This document shows positions 35,068 to 44,138 of a DNA stretch of 64,000 nucleotides, one piece after another; positions within the stretch are counted from its first letter, which is position 1, and each line of letters opens with the position of its first letter. The notes beneath the pieces are model-generated. The model ran no database searches. It saw only the letters and a program-made list of their open reading frames with translations, and was not told the DNA's origin. Source of the DNA: Myxococcales bacterium UBA1203 (GTDB lineage Bacteria > Myxococcota > Myxococcia > Myxococcales > UBA5297). The translations under genes were made by a program, and so were the position numbers. The stretch is from positions 127,521 to 191,520 of the forward strand of contig DBXV01000025.1 in assembly GCA_002309695.1 (NCBI GenBank), given 5' to 3'.

Positions 35068-35101
35068 CCCCTCCTGGACGGGATGGCGGGGGATTTTTTT
35101 G
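35068..35101 (+). terminator. Terminator-like structure in the tyrS leader
   Basis: Stem of 7 bp with one mismatch (35068-35074 with 35085-35091) followed by seven Ts, 53 bases before tyrS. No plus-strand gene lies upstream for more than 4 kb, so it may act as an attenuator. The rest of the 620-base gap 34531-35153 holds the promoter and repeats above and no gene I can support. Confidence 0.5.
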
Positions 35102-35153
35102 TTCCGGCCAAGGGCAGGAGCCCTCTGGTCTGGATGAAGGAGCCACATTTCCG

Positions 35154-36413
35154 ATGACCAGCCCCCTGCGCGCAGCCACCCCCGAAGAACAGTTTCAGGA
35201 AGTCACCCGAGGCGCCGTCGATCTCCACGTCAAAAGCGAGTTCATGGAGAAGCTGAAGCGCTCCTACGAGACGGAAACGCCGCTCGTCATCAAAGCCGGC
35301 TTTGACCCCACCGCGCCCGACCTCCACCTGGGCCACACGGTGCTGCTCTTCCGCCTCAAGCGCTTTCAGGACTTTGGCCACAAGGTCTCGTTTCTCATCG
35401 GCGACTTCACCGCGATGATCGGCGACCCCACCGGCAAGAGCGCCACGCGTCCGCCCCTCTCCCGCGAACAGGTTGTGGCCAATGCCGAGACCTACAAGGC
35501 GCAGGTCTTCAAAATCCTCGACCCGGAGAAGACGGCAGTCTGCTTCAACAGCGAGTGGTACTCGAAGATGAGCGCCGAGGGGCTGATTCGCCTGGCGGCC
35601 CGCTACCCGGTGGCGCGGATGCTGGAGAGGGACGACTTCAAGAAGCGCTTCAAAGAAGGCCGCTCCATCTCGATTCACGAATTCCTCTACCCGCTGCTCC
35701 AAGGCTACGACTCGGTGATGATGAAGGCCGACGTCGAGCTGGGCGGCAAGGATCAGCTCTTCAACCTGCTCGTGGGCCGCGAGCTGATGAAGGAAGAGGG
35801 ACTCGCCCCGCAGATCGTCCTCACGAATCCCATCCTCGAAGGGCTCGATGCGAAGCTCGTGGACGGCGAAATCACGGGCGCCAAGATGTCCAAATCGCTC
35901 GGCAACTACGTGGGCATCGCCGAGAGCGCAGACCAGATTTTCGGCAAGCTCATGTCCATCACCGACGACCTGATGTGGCGCTACTACGATCTGTTGAGTG
36001 CGAAAAGTTCCGCCGAGATTGCCGCACTGAAGGCGGGCGTTGCGGACGGCAGCGTCCATCCCCGGGCTGCCAAAGCCGCCTTCGCCAGGGAAATCGCCGC
36101 GCGATTCCACTCCGCTGAAGCGGCAGAGGCTGCGGCCGCAGAGTTTGACCGCGTCCACGCACAGAGAGCTCTGCCCACGGAGATTGAGACCCGCGAGATT
36201 CATCTTCCCGAGGGCAAATCGGAGATGGGGCTCCTCAGCGTCATGGCTGCGGGCGGCCTCAGCGCCTCCAACAGCGAGGCCCGGCGTCTGGTGACGCAGG
36301 GTGCCGTCAGCCTCAATGGCAGCAAGGTGAGCAACCCGGCGATGAACCTCAGCCCCGGCGAATATCTGATTCAGGCGGGCAAACGGAAATTCCTCAAAAT
36401 TCACCTGACCTGA
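35154..36413 (+). CDS. tyrS: Tyrosyl-tRNA synthetase (KMSKS/TyrZ-type)
   Basis: This class I synthetase charges tRNA-Tyr. The 419-residue product has FDPTAPDLHLGHT with the HIGH box HLGH at 58-61, the tyrosine-site block SEWYSKMS, LLQGYDSV and LGGKDQLFNLL, and KMSKS at 244-248. A C-terminal S4 RNA-binding domain follows (about 355-415; GLSASNSEARRLVTQGAVSLNGSKV). A KMSKS rather than KFGKT loop places it with the TyrZ-like clade. AAGGAG lies 11 bases before the ATG at 35154. It is followed after 13 bases by an exported unknown. The leader carries a terminator-like hairpin, but I see no T-box sequence. Confidence 0.95.
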   Translation: MTSPLRAATPEEQFQEVTRGAVDLHVKSEFMEKLKRSYETETPLVIKAGFDPTAPDLHLGHTVLLFRLKRFQDFGHKVSFLIGDFTAMIGDPTGKSATRPPLSREQVVANAETYKAQVFKILDPEKTAVCFNSEWYSKMSAEGLIRLAARYPVARMLERDDFKKRFKEGRSISIHEFLYPLLQGYDSVMMKADVELGGKDQLFNLLVGRELMKEEGLAPQIVLTNPILEGLDAKLVDGEITGAKMSKSLGNYVGIAESADQIFGKLMSITDDLMWRYYDLLSAKSSAEIAALKAGVADGSVHPRAAKAAFAREIAARFHSAEAAEAAAAEFDRVHAQRALPTEIETREIHLPEGKSEMGLLSVMAAGGLSASNSEARRLVTQGAVSLNGSKVSNPAMNLSPGEYLIQAGKRKFLKIHLT

Positions 36414-36426
36414 GAGGTGCCTGGCC

Positions 36427-37929
36427 ATGCTCATTTCCACGACCCTGCTCTCGCTGGCGATTGCCGGCACTCCTCCCGCCCAGCTGCCGCTGATTCCGGA
36501 CGGAGCCACCGCTGTCATCCACATTCCGCGGCCCGGCAGCGCCCTTCCGAACACCTCCGCTTTCCTCGCCGCGGCGTACGGGCTGTCCAAGTCGGCGTGG
36601 CTCGCCCCGGCGTCCATCAACAAGATGTTCCAGCCGGCTCTGGACGCGGACCTGCTCTCGCCCGAATCGCTGAGTGCCGCTGGCATGGACACCGGCCGCC
36701 CGCTCACGCTGTCGCTGGTCCAGGGGCAATGGGTCGCCTGCTTTTATCTGCCGGCCGTCACCCTGCCCGCCGAGGTGCCGCAGAACGCGGTCCCGTCGAA
36801 TGATGCGTCAGGACTCTCGGCCTCGGGCGTGACCGCAGAAGACGGGTCGTGGCGCAGAGGGACGCTCTCCTTTGCCGACAGGCGCTGCACCACCGGCGGA
36901 GCAGCGGACGCGAAAAAAATCCTCGACCTGGCCAAGAACACGCTCGTGAAGGCGGGAGACACGAACGGGCGGACCGAAAATCTCATCGCCTCGACGGGAA
37001 AACTCGCTTCGCCCTCGCATGTCATCGCCGCTTTTCAGTCCAGAAACGGCATGGCTGTGACGAGCCTTGAGCCCAAGACGGGGAAGCATCCGGTGCTGGA
37101 TGCAGAAGGGCGCGTCGTCGGCGCGGAGAGCATTCTGGCGGCGGAAGGCGCGTCCAAAACGGCAAAGTCCGCGGGCATACCCGGGCGGCCGCAGGAGACG
37201 CCCCTCTGGATGGAACTTTCCCTGTCGCAGCAGACGCTGGGGGCCAAGGGCGACGTCAGGAACACGGTGCGGCGGCTCATCCGCCATCTGGCGCCCAACA
37301 TGGATCCCGCTGCCCGCGACGCCGCGCTCCAGCAGCTCATGTCCTCGATGACGGGACAGGTCCGCATGGCCATTACCGGCGTGGACGGGAAGCAGCCCAC
37401 GGGAAGCATGCACCAGCTCCAGCAGGCGTTTTTTGCCGAGGTGAAGGATGCCAAAGCGCTTCAGCAGGTCATTGCCGCTTTTGCCGGCGGTCTTTCCAAA
37501 CCTGCGCAGGGTGAAGCTGCCCCCATCACCAAAGACGGCGGCGTCGGGCTGCTCTCCTACAAGCCCGTGTGGTTCGGCATTCAGAACGGCGTCTTCTATT
37601 TCGGCAACGACGCGAAGCTGATTCAGAGCGCTTTGTCTCTGAAAGACACGCGGACGCAGGGCGGCAAAAACAAGGGCAGCACGCCCAGTCTCATCCTCCG
37701 CATGAACGGGCCCGCCGCGGCCGAAGCGCTCAAGCCCGTTTCGCTCTTCGACATGGCCAACGGCTCGATTTTCGGGACGCTGTTCATGGTCAAATCGGAA
37801 TTTTCCGGCCTGCTGCGGAATGCCTGGCTGGAACTTCACGGCACTCCCAAGTCCAACGGCGACCTCTCCTTCGACGCGCGGCTGTCGCTGGAAGAGGAAG
37901 CCGAATGCCCCTGCCAGAAAGGGCACTGA
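36427..37929 (+). CDS. Exported protein of unknown function
   Basis: A 500-residue protein with a short N-terminal signal sequence (MLISTTLLSLAIAGTPPA). The remainder mixes beta-strand-like and helical segments, including ADAKKILDLAKNTLVKAG, a long helix-rich region with MDPAARDAALQQLMSSMTGQVRMAITG, and DGGVGLLSYKPVWFGIQNGVFYFGNDAKLI. The last is reminiscent of DUF3352-like secreted proteins, where a viewed substrate or self-check loop precedes LIQSAL; I do not claim family membership. It ends in a Glu-rich, CPC-containing tail. GAGG lies nine bases before the ATG. It is likely cotranscribed with tyrS. Confidence 0.6.
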   Translation: MLISTTLLSLAIAGTPPAQLPLIPDGATAVIHIPRPGSALPNTSAFLAAAYGLSKSAWLAPASINKMFQPALDADLLSPESLSAAGMDTGRPLTLSLVQGQWVACFYLPAVTLPAEVPQNAVPSNDASGLSASGVTAEDGSWRRGTLSFADRRCTTGGAADAKKILDLAKNTLVKAGDTNGRTENLIASTGKLASPSHVIAAFQSRNGMAVTSLEPKTGKHPVLDAEGRVVGAESILAAEGASKTAKSAGIPGRPQETPLWMELSLSQQTLGAKGDVRNTVRRLIRHLAPNMDPAARDAALQQLMSSMTGQVRMAITGVDGKQPTGSMHQLQQAFFAEVKDAKALQQVIAAFAGGLSKPAQGEAAPITKDGGVGLLSYKPVWFGIQNGVFYFGNDAKLIQSALSLKDTRTQGGKNKGSTPSLILRMNGPAAAEALKPVSLFDMANGSIFGTLFMVKSEFSGLLRNAWLELHGTPKSNGDLSFDARLSLEEEAECPCQKGH

Positions 37930-37993
37930 CAAATTTCGCCTCTGTGCGTCCGCCGCGTTTGAAGCCCCTTTCCGCGTTTTTCGGAGCCGTCCC

Positions 37994-38551
37994 ATGAGCA
38001 ACGAGAGCCATCCTGAATCCGTCCCGCAAACAGCCCCGCACAAGCCCGGCACCACCACCGTCCGCAGCGCGCTCCCCCACCCTCCCGGCTGGCTGCCTGA
38101 CTACTGCTCGCGCTCCGCATTCGCCCAGGTGGCGCTGAACGAGGACGGGCACGACAAAAGCCGCCTTCTGGCGCTCTACGACGAGCTGGCCGCCGCTGAA
38201 TTTTCCAAAATTCCCGAAGAGCTGACGGATGAGGAGCTGGCCTGGCTGGACGGCTTCCACGCGCTGAAACACGAGACGGAAAAGGAAGAGCGCCGGATGC
38301 ACTTCGGCGCCTTTGCGCTGGTGGGCCTGCTGCTCTTTCTCCTCATGCCCACGCTCGCCTCGGGAAACGCGCCGCTCGCGATTCTGCTGCTGGCGCTCAT
38401 GCTCATCGTTCTGCTGGTGCCCTACACGCTCGTCTATTTCGGCTACGAAAATCGCGTCCGCTCCATGGCCATCGGCCGCATGCGCATCTGGGAAGCCCGG
38501 CGGCGCCGCGCCGAAGAGTCGATGAAGCAGAAGAGCGCCGCTGAGAAATAG
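37994..38551 (+). CDS. Small two-helix membrane protein, unknown
   Basis: A 185-residue protein: a polar Pro-rich N-terminal region, a helical segment (about 45-100; LNEDGHDKSRLLALYDELAAAEF, LTDEELAWLDGFHALKHETEKEERR) and two adjacent TM helices (about 105-122 and 128-150). A basic helical C-terminus follows (RMRIWEARRRRAEESM). Both termini should be cytoplasmic. The ATG at 37994 has GGAG seven bases upstream. It lies 64 bases after the exported unknown and is convergent with uvrC at a 13-base distance. I recognise no family. Confidence 0.65.
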   Translation: MSNESHPESVPQTAPHKPGTTTVRSALPHPPGWLPDYCSRSAFAQVALNEDGHDKSRLLALYDELAAAEFSKIPEELTDEELAWLDGFHALKHETEKEERRMHFGAFALVGLLLFLLMPTLASGNAPLAILLLALMLIVLLVPYTLVYFGYENRVRSMAIGRMRIWEARRRRAEESMKQKSAAEK

Positions 38552-38564
38552 CGCTCCCTTCGCG

Positions 38565-40637
38565 TCAGTCCCGCTTCCCCCAGACGGCTTCCAGAGGATC
38601 CACGGACTGTTCTGCCTCCTCGCCTGAATCGCCCTCGGGCGGTGCGCGCAGCGCCTCGTAAATCTGCGCCGCCAGCGCCGGCCCGATGCCGTCCGTCTGA
38701 GCAATTTCATCGGCAGCCGCAGCCCTGAGCCGCTTCATGGAGCCGAAGTGCCTGAGCAGCGCCGCACGGCGCGCCTTGCCCACGCCCGGAACCTCATCCA
38801 GCTCGCTGAACAGCGCCCTCTTGGAGCGGGTGAGCCGGTGATAGGTGATGGCGAAGCGGTGGGCCTCGTCACGCAGCCGGGTCAGGACAAAGAGCTCTGG
38901 GCTGCGCTGGTCGAGAACCACCGGGTCCTTCGCGTCCAGAAGAAAAACCCGCTCGTCGGAGCGCGACTCGCCCTGATCATCGCTCTCAAGCAGGCGGCTC
39001 TTGGCGAGACTGGCCAGCTCGAAATCTTTGCCCGGCGTCAGCCCCGCGTCGCGAAAGGCGGCGGCAGCACTGGCGAGCTGACCTTTGCCGCCGTCGATGA
39101 GGAACAGGTCCGGCAAATCGCCGTGCTCCACGCGGCGCCGCAGCACCTCGTACATCATGGCGAAGTCGTCAGTGCCCTTCACAGTCCTGATGCGGTAGCG
39201 GCGATAGCCCGCCTTAAAGGGCACACCGTCCACGAAGCACACCCCCGAGCCGACGGCGCTGTCTCCCTGGAAGAGCGAGATGTCGTAGCACTCGATGCGG
39301 CGGGGAATGCGCTTGAGATGCAGCTTCCTCTGCAGCCGCTCCAAAATCGCCTTCATCTCCTCCCGGGTCGCGGGATGGGCCGTCAGCGTCTCCCGGGCAT
39401 TCCTCTCTGCCATGGCCGTCAGGTCCGCCTTGGCGCCCCGCCTGGGCGTCCGCACCGAAGTCTTTCCGCCCCTGCGTTCGGACAGCCAGGCCTCCAGCGA
39501 TTCCGGCTCGGGAATTTCCAGCGGCAGCAGCACCTCATCGGGAATCACCACCTGACCGTCGTAATAGCGGCGCAGGAATGAGGCGAGCACCTCGTCCAGC
39601 GGCAGACCGTTGTCATCGAACAGAAAAGGATGGCCGCCGATGAGCCGGCCGCCGCGGATGAACAGCAGATAGACGACCAGGCGCCCGGCTTCCGCGGCCA
39701 GACCAGCCACGTCCCTGTCCACCGGGTCCTCCGTGACCACGCGCTGTTTTTCGAGACTGCGCCCGATGGCCCGCAGCCGGTCGCGAAACGATGCGGCCTT
39801 CTCAAATTCCAGATTGGCCGCCGCCTCGTTCATCTGCGCCGTCAGCCGCTCCAGAAGCTCCCCCGGGCGGCCCTCGAGAAACTGAACAGCGTCGCGCACG
39901 AACGCCGCGTAGTCCGCCTCGGTCACAGCGCCGATGCAGGGACCGGCGCAGCGGTGCATCTGATACTGAAGGCACGCGCGATTCTGCGCCCCATGCGCTG
40001 CCAGCTGACGGTCACTGCAGGTCCGCAGGCGAAACTGACGCTCCACAAAGCGCAGCGTCTCACGAATCGACGCCGCAGAACTGTAAGGGCCGAACAGACG
40101 AACACGGCTGCGCCCCCTCGGCAGCTGCGGCCGCGCCTCGCGCTGAACAGCCTCTCTGGCACGGGCCACGTCCAGCGCTTCCTCCGGCGTCAGCACGAGC
40201 GTCCCGGTCTTTCCGTCGGAGCACACCAGCTCAACCGTCTCATTGCGGCCGCCGGAACGGCTCATCTGCACCGCCCGCTCAATTTCGAGACGGGGCCAGT
40301 CCGACGACAAATCAATTTTCAGGCAGATGAAGCTCTTGTCGTCGCGAAGCAGGACATTAAACCTGGGGCTGAAGCGCTTGATGAGCTCGCTCTCCAGAAG
40401 CAGCGCCTCCTGCTCCGTCCGAACGACGATGACTTCGAGCTCGTCCAGCAGCGTGTCCAGAAATGGAACGAAGGCCCGCCCGTCCCCCTCGCCGCCGCTG
40501 CGGAAATAGCTGCGCACCCGGTTCCGCAGATTCACGGCCTTGCCGACGTAGATGACCTCGCCCCGGGCGTCCTTCATCAAATAGACGCCGGGCTCAGCTG
40601 GCAGCGTTTCAAGACGGTCGAGGACTTCCTGTTTCAT
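38565..40637 (-). CDS. uvrC: Excinuclease ABC subunit C (UvrC)
   Basis: UvrC makes both incisions in nucleotide excision repair after UvrAB recognises damage. The 690-residue product (E. coli about 610) has a GIY-YIG domain (about 12-90; EPGVYLMKDARGEVIYVGKAVNLRNRVRSYF), a Cys-containing segment (about 230-260; RNRACLQYQMHRCAGPCIGAVTE), the UvrB-interacting UVR motif (about 290-325; NLEFEKAASFRDRLRAI), the RNase H-like nuclease domain (about 440-590; RIECYDISLFQGDSAVGSGVCFVDG, DLFLIDGGKGQL, DEAHRFAITYHRLTRSK) and a C-terminal helix-hairpin-helix (VPGVGKARRAALLRHFGS). The ATG at 40637 starts at the family N-terminus; the longer frame would run into the tRNA gene. The SD is weak. Confidence 0.95.
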   Translation of the reverse strand: MKQEVLDRLETLPAEPGVYLMKDARGEVIYVGKAVNLRNRVRSYFRSGGEGDGRAFVPFLDTLLDELEVIVVRTEQEALLLESELIKRFSPRFNVLLRDDKSFICLKIDLSSDWPRLEIERAVQMSRSGGRNETVELVCSDGKTGTLVLTPEEALDVARAREAVQREARPQLPRGRSRVRLFGPYSSAASIRETLRFVERQFRLRTCSDRQLAAHGAQNRACLQYQMHRCAGPCIGAVTEADYAAFVRDAVQFLEGRPGELLERLTAQMNEAAANLEFEKAASFRDRLRAIGRSLEKQRVVTEDPVDRDVAGLAAEAGRLVVYLLFIRGGRLIGGHPFLFDDNGLPLDEVLASFLRRYYDGQVVIPDEVLLPLEIPEPESLEAWLSERRGGKTSVRTPRRGAKADLTAMAERNARETLTAHPATREEMKAILERLQRKLHLKRIPRRIECYDISLFQGDSAVGSGVCFVDGVPFKAGYRRYRIRTVKGTDDFAMMYEVLRRRVEHGDLPDLFLIDGGKGQLASAAAAFRDAGLTPGKDFELASLAKSRLLESDDQGESRSDERVFLLDAKDPVVLDQRSPELFVLTRLRDEAHRFAITYHRLTRSKRALFSELDEVPGVGKARRAALLRHFGSMKRLRAAAADEIAQTDGIGPALAAQIYEALRAPPEGDSGEEAEQSVDPLEAVWGKRD

Positions 40638-40689
40638 GGGGCACCGGCCGCGCCCCGGCCAGGCCCAGCTGCAGGCGTTTCCGGGACAT

Positions 40690-40733
40690 AAAAAAACCCC
40701 GAAGTCCTTCGTGAGGTCTGAAGGGCTCCGAGG
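40690..40733 (-). terminator. Intrinsic terminator of tRNA-Pro
   Basis: Minus strand: hairpin of about 14 bp (arms 40720-40733 and 40697-40710, two G-U pairs, one mismatch) followed by T7. It starts eight bases after the tRNA 3' end. Confidence 0.85.
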
Positions 40734-40740
40734 TCTGAAT

Positions 40741-40817
40741 TGGTCGGGACGACTGGATTTGAACCAGCGACCACTTGCACCCCAAGCAAGTGCGCTACCA
40801 GGCTGCGCTACGTCCCG
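40741..40817 (-). tRNA. tRNA-Pro (anticodon GGG)
   Basis: A 77-base cloverleaf on the minus strand. The acceptor stem is CGGGACG/CGTCCCG with a genomically encoded ACCA end (40741-40744). The D-arm is GCGCAGCCTGGTAGCGC. The anticodon arm is CTTGC-TTGGGGT-GCAAG, whose loop gives GGG. The T-arm is CTGGTTCAAATCCAG. It has its own promoter and terminator, so it is an independent transcription unit between ihfA and uvrC. Confidence 0.97.
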
Positions 40818-40848
40818 GGTACAACTGGGGTTTGAAAAACGGGCGCGC

Positions 40849-40877
40849 CCTCTAGTCCGCGGTCCGCTGCTTGTCAA
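40849..40877 (-). promoter_or_regulatory. Promoter for tRNA-Pro
   Basis: Minus strand: -35 TTGACA (40872-40877), 17-base spacer, -10 TAGAGG (40849-40854), GCGCGCC discriminator, GTTTTTC at the start. The -35 overlaps the ihfA stop codon. The GC-rich discriminator is typical of stringently controlled stable-RNA promoters. Confidence 0.88.
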
Positions 40878-41266
40878 GAAATATCTTTGGGGGTTCCCGT
40901 TTTTGCCGTCGTTTTTGGCGATGCGGCTGCGGCAGGCCGATTGGTGCTCGAAACCTCTTCCGACGTTCCATCAGCCATCAGCTCCGCGCGGCGCACATTA
41001 AGGGCAGCCCGCAGAAGCTGACTGGGTTTGAAGGTCAGGACGCGCCGCGCGCTGATTTCAATCGCCTCGCCGGTCTTGAGATTGCGGCCAATCCGGGACG
41101 CCTTTGTTCTCACCTCGAAATTGCCAAAACCCGAAAGTTTGACCTTTTCGCCATTGGCAATCGCCTCTTTGAGAGCCCCGAACACGCGCTCGACCACCTC
41201 TCCGCTCTCTTTTTTGGGCAGCCCCGCCTGTTCATAAACCTGTTCCACAATGTCGGCCTTTGTCAT
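40874..41266 (-). CDS. ihfA: Integration host factor alpha-like (HU/IHF family) DNA-bending protein
   Basis: IHF is a nucleoid protein that binds and bends DNA as a dimer. The first 90 residues match IhfA closely (MTKADIVEQVYEQAGLPKKESGEVVE, GEKVKLSGFGNFEVRTK, GRNLKTGEAIEISARRVLTFKPSQLLRAALN), including the DNA-intercalating arm around RNLKTGE. At 130 residues it is about 35 longer than usual: a C-terminal low-complexity tail rich in Ala, Ser, Thr and Pro follows. It has a promoter with a 16-base spacer and no visible terminator before the tRNA promoter. No partner IhfB is in the window, so it may act as a homodimer. Confidence 0.88.
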   Translation of the reverse strand: MTKADIVEQVYEQAGLPKKESGEVVERVFGALKEAIANGEKVKLSGFGNFEVRTKASRIGRNLKTGEAIEISARRVLTFKPSQLLRAALNVRRAELMADGTSEEVSSTNRPAAAASPKTTAKTGTPKDIS

Positions 41267-41301
41267 CCCTGAGCCTCCTGCCGCTGCTGAAAGGGCTTAA
41301 C

Positions 41302-41329
41302 CGCCTAATTTTATTCAGTTTTTTGTCAA
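41302..41329 (-). promoter_or_regulatory. Promoter for ihfA
   Basis: Minus strand: -35 TTGACA (41324-41329), 16-base AT-rich spacer, -10 TAGGCG (41302-41307). The expected start is near 41295, about 30 bases before the ATG. Confidence 0.65.
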
Positions 41330-41442
41330 GAAGCCGCGTTTTTCCCTCAAACGCAGCCGCAGTCTGACCAAATGTCCGGCTGCCGACATTTCCGGCCAGT
41401 TCATCCCCCCATTTTACCTATGAAACGTCCCCTCCGGTCCCG

Positions 41443-41472
41443 TTGACAGTCAGGGAAGGGCTGCACTAGAGC
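41443..41472 (+). promoter_or_regulatory. Promoter for the large TPR gene
   Basis: Plus strand: -35 TTGACA (41443-41448), 18-base spacer, -10 TAGAGC (41467-41472), then GCCGCG. It lies about 77 bases before the start codon at 41549. Confidence 0.7.
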
Positions 41473-41548
41473 GCCGCGATTTCATTCGCGCCCCGGGGCC
41501 TCCCTCCGGCAGGCGTTTTCTTTTTTTCGCAACAATTCTTTCCTGTGG

Positions 41549-44056
41549 ATGGCCATGCCCTCTGATCTGACGTCCCCTCCGTCCGCTGCTGAGCTCGCCC
41601 AGCTCAAGCAGGCCTTTTCCAAAGACCCATTCTCTGAGGCCTACCACCCCCTCGCCGAAGCCTACCTGCTGTCCAACAGCTACATGGAGGCCATGGTCGT
41701 CTGCAAAAAGGGCATCAAGGCCTTCCCCGGCAAAGCGGAGCCCCACATTCTGATGGCGCGCATTTACGCGGCCCAGAAGAAGGACGCCAAAGCGCTGGAT
41801 GAAGTGAAGCAGGCCCTGGAACGGGACGACAGCAATGTGGACGCCCTGCTTCTGGCCAGCGAATTGTCCTACAAGTCGGGAAACAGTGGAGACGGGGCCG
41901 ATTACCTCAAAAAGGCTCAGTCGCTGGAGCCCGGCCGTGAGGATGTTCAGGCCGCCTGTCAGCGGCGCGGGATTCAGCCGCCCGAACCTCCGGCACCTCC
42001 CCCCGCTCCTGTTCCTGTGGCCGCGCCTGCACCGGCTGCCGCCATGCCGCTCCCGACCCCGCCTGCCGGGATGCAGATGCAGCCTCATCCGAGTCAGCCC
42101 TCCGTCCCGGCGGCACTTCCTCAAAACGGAAGCATGCCGCCGTCCGCGCCGTTCCTACAGCCGCAGATGCAGTCCCAGGGGCCCTATCTGACGCCGGTTC
42201 AGCAGGCGATGGCGCCCGCTTACCCCACGCCCATGCCGTCACAGGCCCCTCAGGCGGCAGTCACCCTCCCCATGCAGCCGGCAGTTCACCTGCAGCAGGG
42301 AGCGGTTCCCGGTTCTCCTTCGCAGCCGCCGTATGCCGCGGCTCCCATTCCCACGCCTGCTCAGGTCCAGCCCAGTTACGCCGCCTATCAGGCCCAGCAG
42401 AATTACGCCGCCCTCGCCGCCAAATATGAAGACCTGGACGAGGACGAGGAACGGGCTACGGACAAGAAATTCCCCACGCATATCGTGGTGCTGTGTGCCG
42501 TCCTGCTCGTGGTGGCCGGGGCACTCGGAGGTTTTCTGTACCAGCGCTCGGTCAAGGCAGAGCGCGAGACTGAAATCGCCAAGCTCCTGAAGCAGATGCA
42601 GGAGGAAATCTCCCATGACAATTACGCCAGCTACAAAAAGGCGTGCGAAATGGGCGAGCACATCACCATCGACCTGGACCCCACGCTGTTTTCGGCCCAT
42701 TCGTTCCTCGCCTACGCCTACGCGATTCGATGGGGCGAACATGGCGAGGGTGAAGTTGCCAGAGCACCTGCCCTCGACCACCTGGCCAAAGCGAAAAAAT
42801 CCGGTCAGGACCATTCGTATCTGAACGCGGCGGACGCCTACATCAGCTTCTTCAAGGGCGAGCCGGACAGCGCCATCAGCCTGCTGGAGCAGAAAATCGC
42901 CGACCAGGACGCCAAGGGCCAGAACAGCACGTTGCTCATTTCGACTCTGGGCATTCTGGAAACGCATGCCGGACGCCTCGAAAGCGCGCTGATTCACCTC
43001 AAAAAGGCGCAGCAGGCAGCGCCCGCCGACCCCCGCATCTCCGCCTGGACGGGCAACGCGCTGCGGCGCCAGGGCGGCAATGATGTTCTGGCCGCCAATG
43101 CCTATGAACAGGCGCTCCGCTACGAGAGAAACCACGCGGAGGCACAGCTGGGCGTGGCCCTCATGGCCGTCGATGCCAACAAGCCCAACGCCGCGGAGAA
43201 ATACATCAATATGCTCCTGCAGGCCGACCCGCCGCCTTCGACGCGCCAAATCGCTCTCGCGCGCCTGGCGCACGCCATCATTCTCGACGGGAAAGGGCAG
43301 AAGGCTGAGGCCGACGCCGAGGAGCAGAAGGCCCTGGCGTCCGACCCCGACAACGGCGAGCTCTATGTGATGAAGGCCAACCGCCTGAAGCGCGCCGGCA
43401 AGATCAAAGAAGCCGTCGAGGCGATTCGCACCGCCATCCAGAAAGAGCCCACCCGAATTTCCTTCCAGATTGAGCTGGCCGAAACGCTCCTGAATCAGAA
43501 GGACAAGGAAACAATTAAGGATGCCCGCACCTCTCTGGAAAAACTGGTCGCCCAGTCGCCCAATTCTCTCAAGCTCCTTCTGCTCCTGGCCAAGGCGCAG
43601 ATGAAGTCGGAAGAATTCGCCAAAGCGGGTGAAACGCTGACAAAGGCGAAGGACAAGGCCGTCAAGAATGAGGAGAAAGCCGAAGTCCTCTTTGAGCAGG
43701 GCAATCTGGCTGTTTATGAAAAGCGGCTGGATGACGCGGCCAAGCTCTTTGAGGAGTCGCAGAAAACGGCGGTTTCCAGCCGAAGAAAGGCCTTGGCGCA
43801 TCTGCACATGGGCCACCTTCGCGCGCAGCAGGGGACTCCTGATAAAGCCACCGAAGCCTACATTGCAGCTCAATCTGCGGACGAAAACTTTGCTCCCGCC
43901 TATTATTTCCTGGGACGCCTTCTGACCCTGAATAAGGATGTAAAGGATTTGGAGATCGCCCAGCAGCAGCTGGAGGCCTATCTGACCAAGGACCCCAACG
44001 GTGAATACGTGGAGCGGGCAAAACAGCTCCTCGAAAGGGCCAAAGCAGGGAAATAA
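41549..44056 (+). CDS. Large TPR protein with Pro-rich linker and single TM helix
   Basis: An 835-residue protein of no assigned function. N-terminal TPR units (about 12-130; YHPLAEAYLLSNSYMEAMVVCKKGIKAFP, AHILMARIYAAQKKDAKALDEVKQAL-like) are followed by a Pro/Ala/Gln/Met-rich linker (about 140-295). A TM helix follows at about 311-332 (HIVVLCAVLLVVAGALGGFLY). After it come many degenerate TPRs (about 340-835), including SALIHLKKAQQAAPADPRISAWTGNALRRQGG and YIAAQSADENFAPAYYFLGRLL. The layout (cytoplasmic TPR, flexible linker, TM, external TPR scaffold) suits an envelope assembly scaffold. The start is the first of two ATGs six bases apart; its SD is weak. Monocistronic, with promoter and terminator. 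Confidence 0.8.
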   Translation: MAMPSDLTSPPSAAELAQLKQAFSKDPFSEAYHPLAEAYLLSNSYMEAMVVCKKGIKAFPGKAEPHILMARIYAAQKKDAKALDEVKQALERDDSNVDALLLASELSYKSGNSGDGADYLKKAQSLEPGREDVQAACQRRGIQPPEPPAPPPAPVPVAAPAPAAAMPLPTPPAGMQMQPHPSQPSVPAALPQNGSMPPSAPFLQPQMQSQGPYLTPVQQAMAPAYPTPMPSQAPQAAVTLPMQPAVHLQQGAVPGSPSQPPYAAAPIPTPAQVQPSYAAYQAQQNYAALAAKYEDLDEDEERATDKKFPTHIVVLCAVLLVVAGALGGFLYQRSVKAERETEIAKLLKQMQEEISHDNYASYKKACEMGEHITIDLDPTLFSAHSFLAYAYAIRWGEHGEGEVARAPALDHLAKAKKSGQDHSYLNAADAYISFFKGEPDSAISLLEQKIADQDAKGQNSTLLISTLGILETHAGRLESALIHLKKAQQAAPADPRISAWTGNALRRQGGNDVLAANAYEQALRYERNHAEAQLGVALMAVDANKPNAAEKYINMLLQADPPPSTRQIALARLAHAIILDGKGQKAEADAEEQKALASDPDNGELYVMKANRLKRAGKIKEAVEAIRTAIQKEPTRISFQIELAETLLNQKDKETIKDARTSLEKLVAQSPNSLKLLLLLAKAQMKSEEFAKAGETLTKAKDKAVKNEEKAEVLFEQGNLAVYEKRLDDAAKLFEESQKTAVSSRRKALAHLHMGHLRAQQGTPDKATEAYIAAQSADENFAPAYYFLGRLLTLNKDVKDLEIAQQQLEAYLTKDPNGEYVERAKQLLERAKAGK

Positions 44057-44092
44057 AATAAGAACCAATACATTTGGTTCGACTCACATCCA

Positions 44093-44138
44093 AATCCCCC
44101 TCTCCGGAATAAAATGGAGAGGGGGAATTTTTATTTTT
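44093..44138. terminator. Strong intrinsic terminator after the TPR gene
   Basis: Perfect 11-bp hairpin, 44095-44105 with 44116-44126, then ATTTTTATTTTT on the plus strand. Confidence 0.93.

Noticed and set aside
34741..35153. T-box riboswitch for tyrS
   Set aside because: There is a terminator-like hairpin, but no T-box core (TGG.ACCGCG type) on the plus strand; the nearest look-alike is in the direct repeats on the opposite strand and is incomplete.
40638..40877. Longer UvrC reading frame through the tRNA region
   Set aside because: The extra 80 codons are antisense-compatible read-through of the tRNA-Pro gene and its promoter; family similarity begins at the ATG at 40637.
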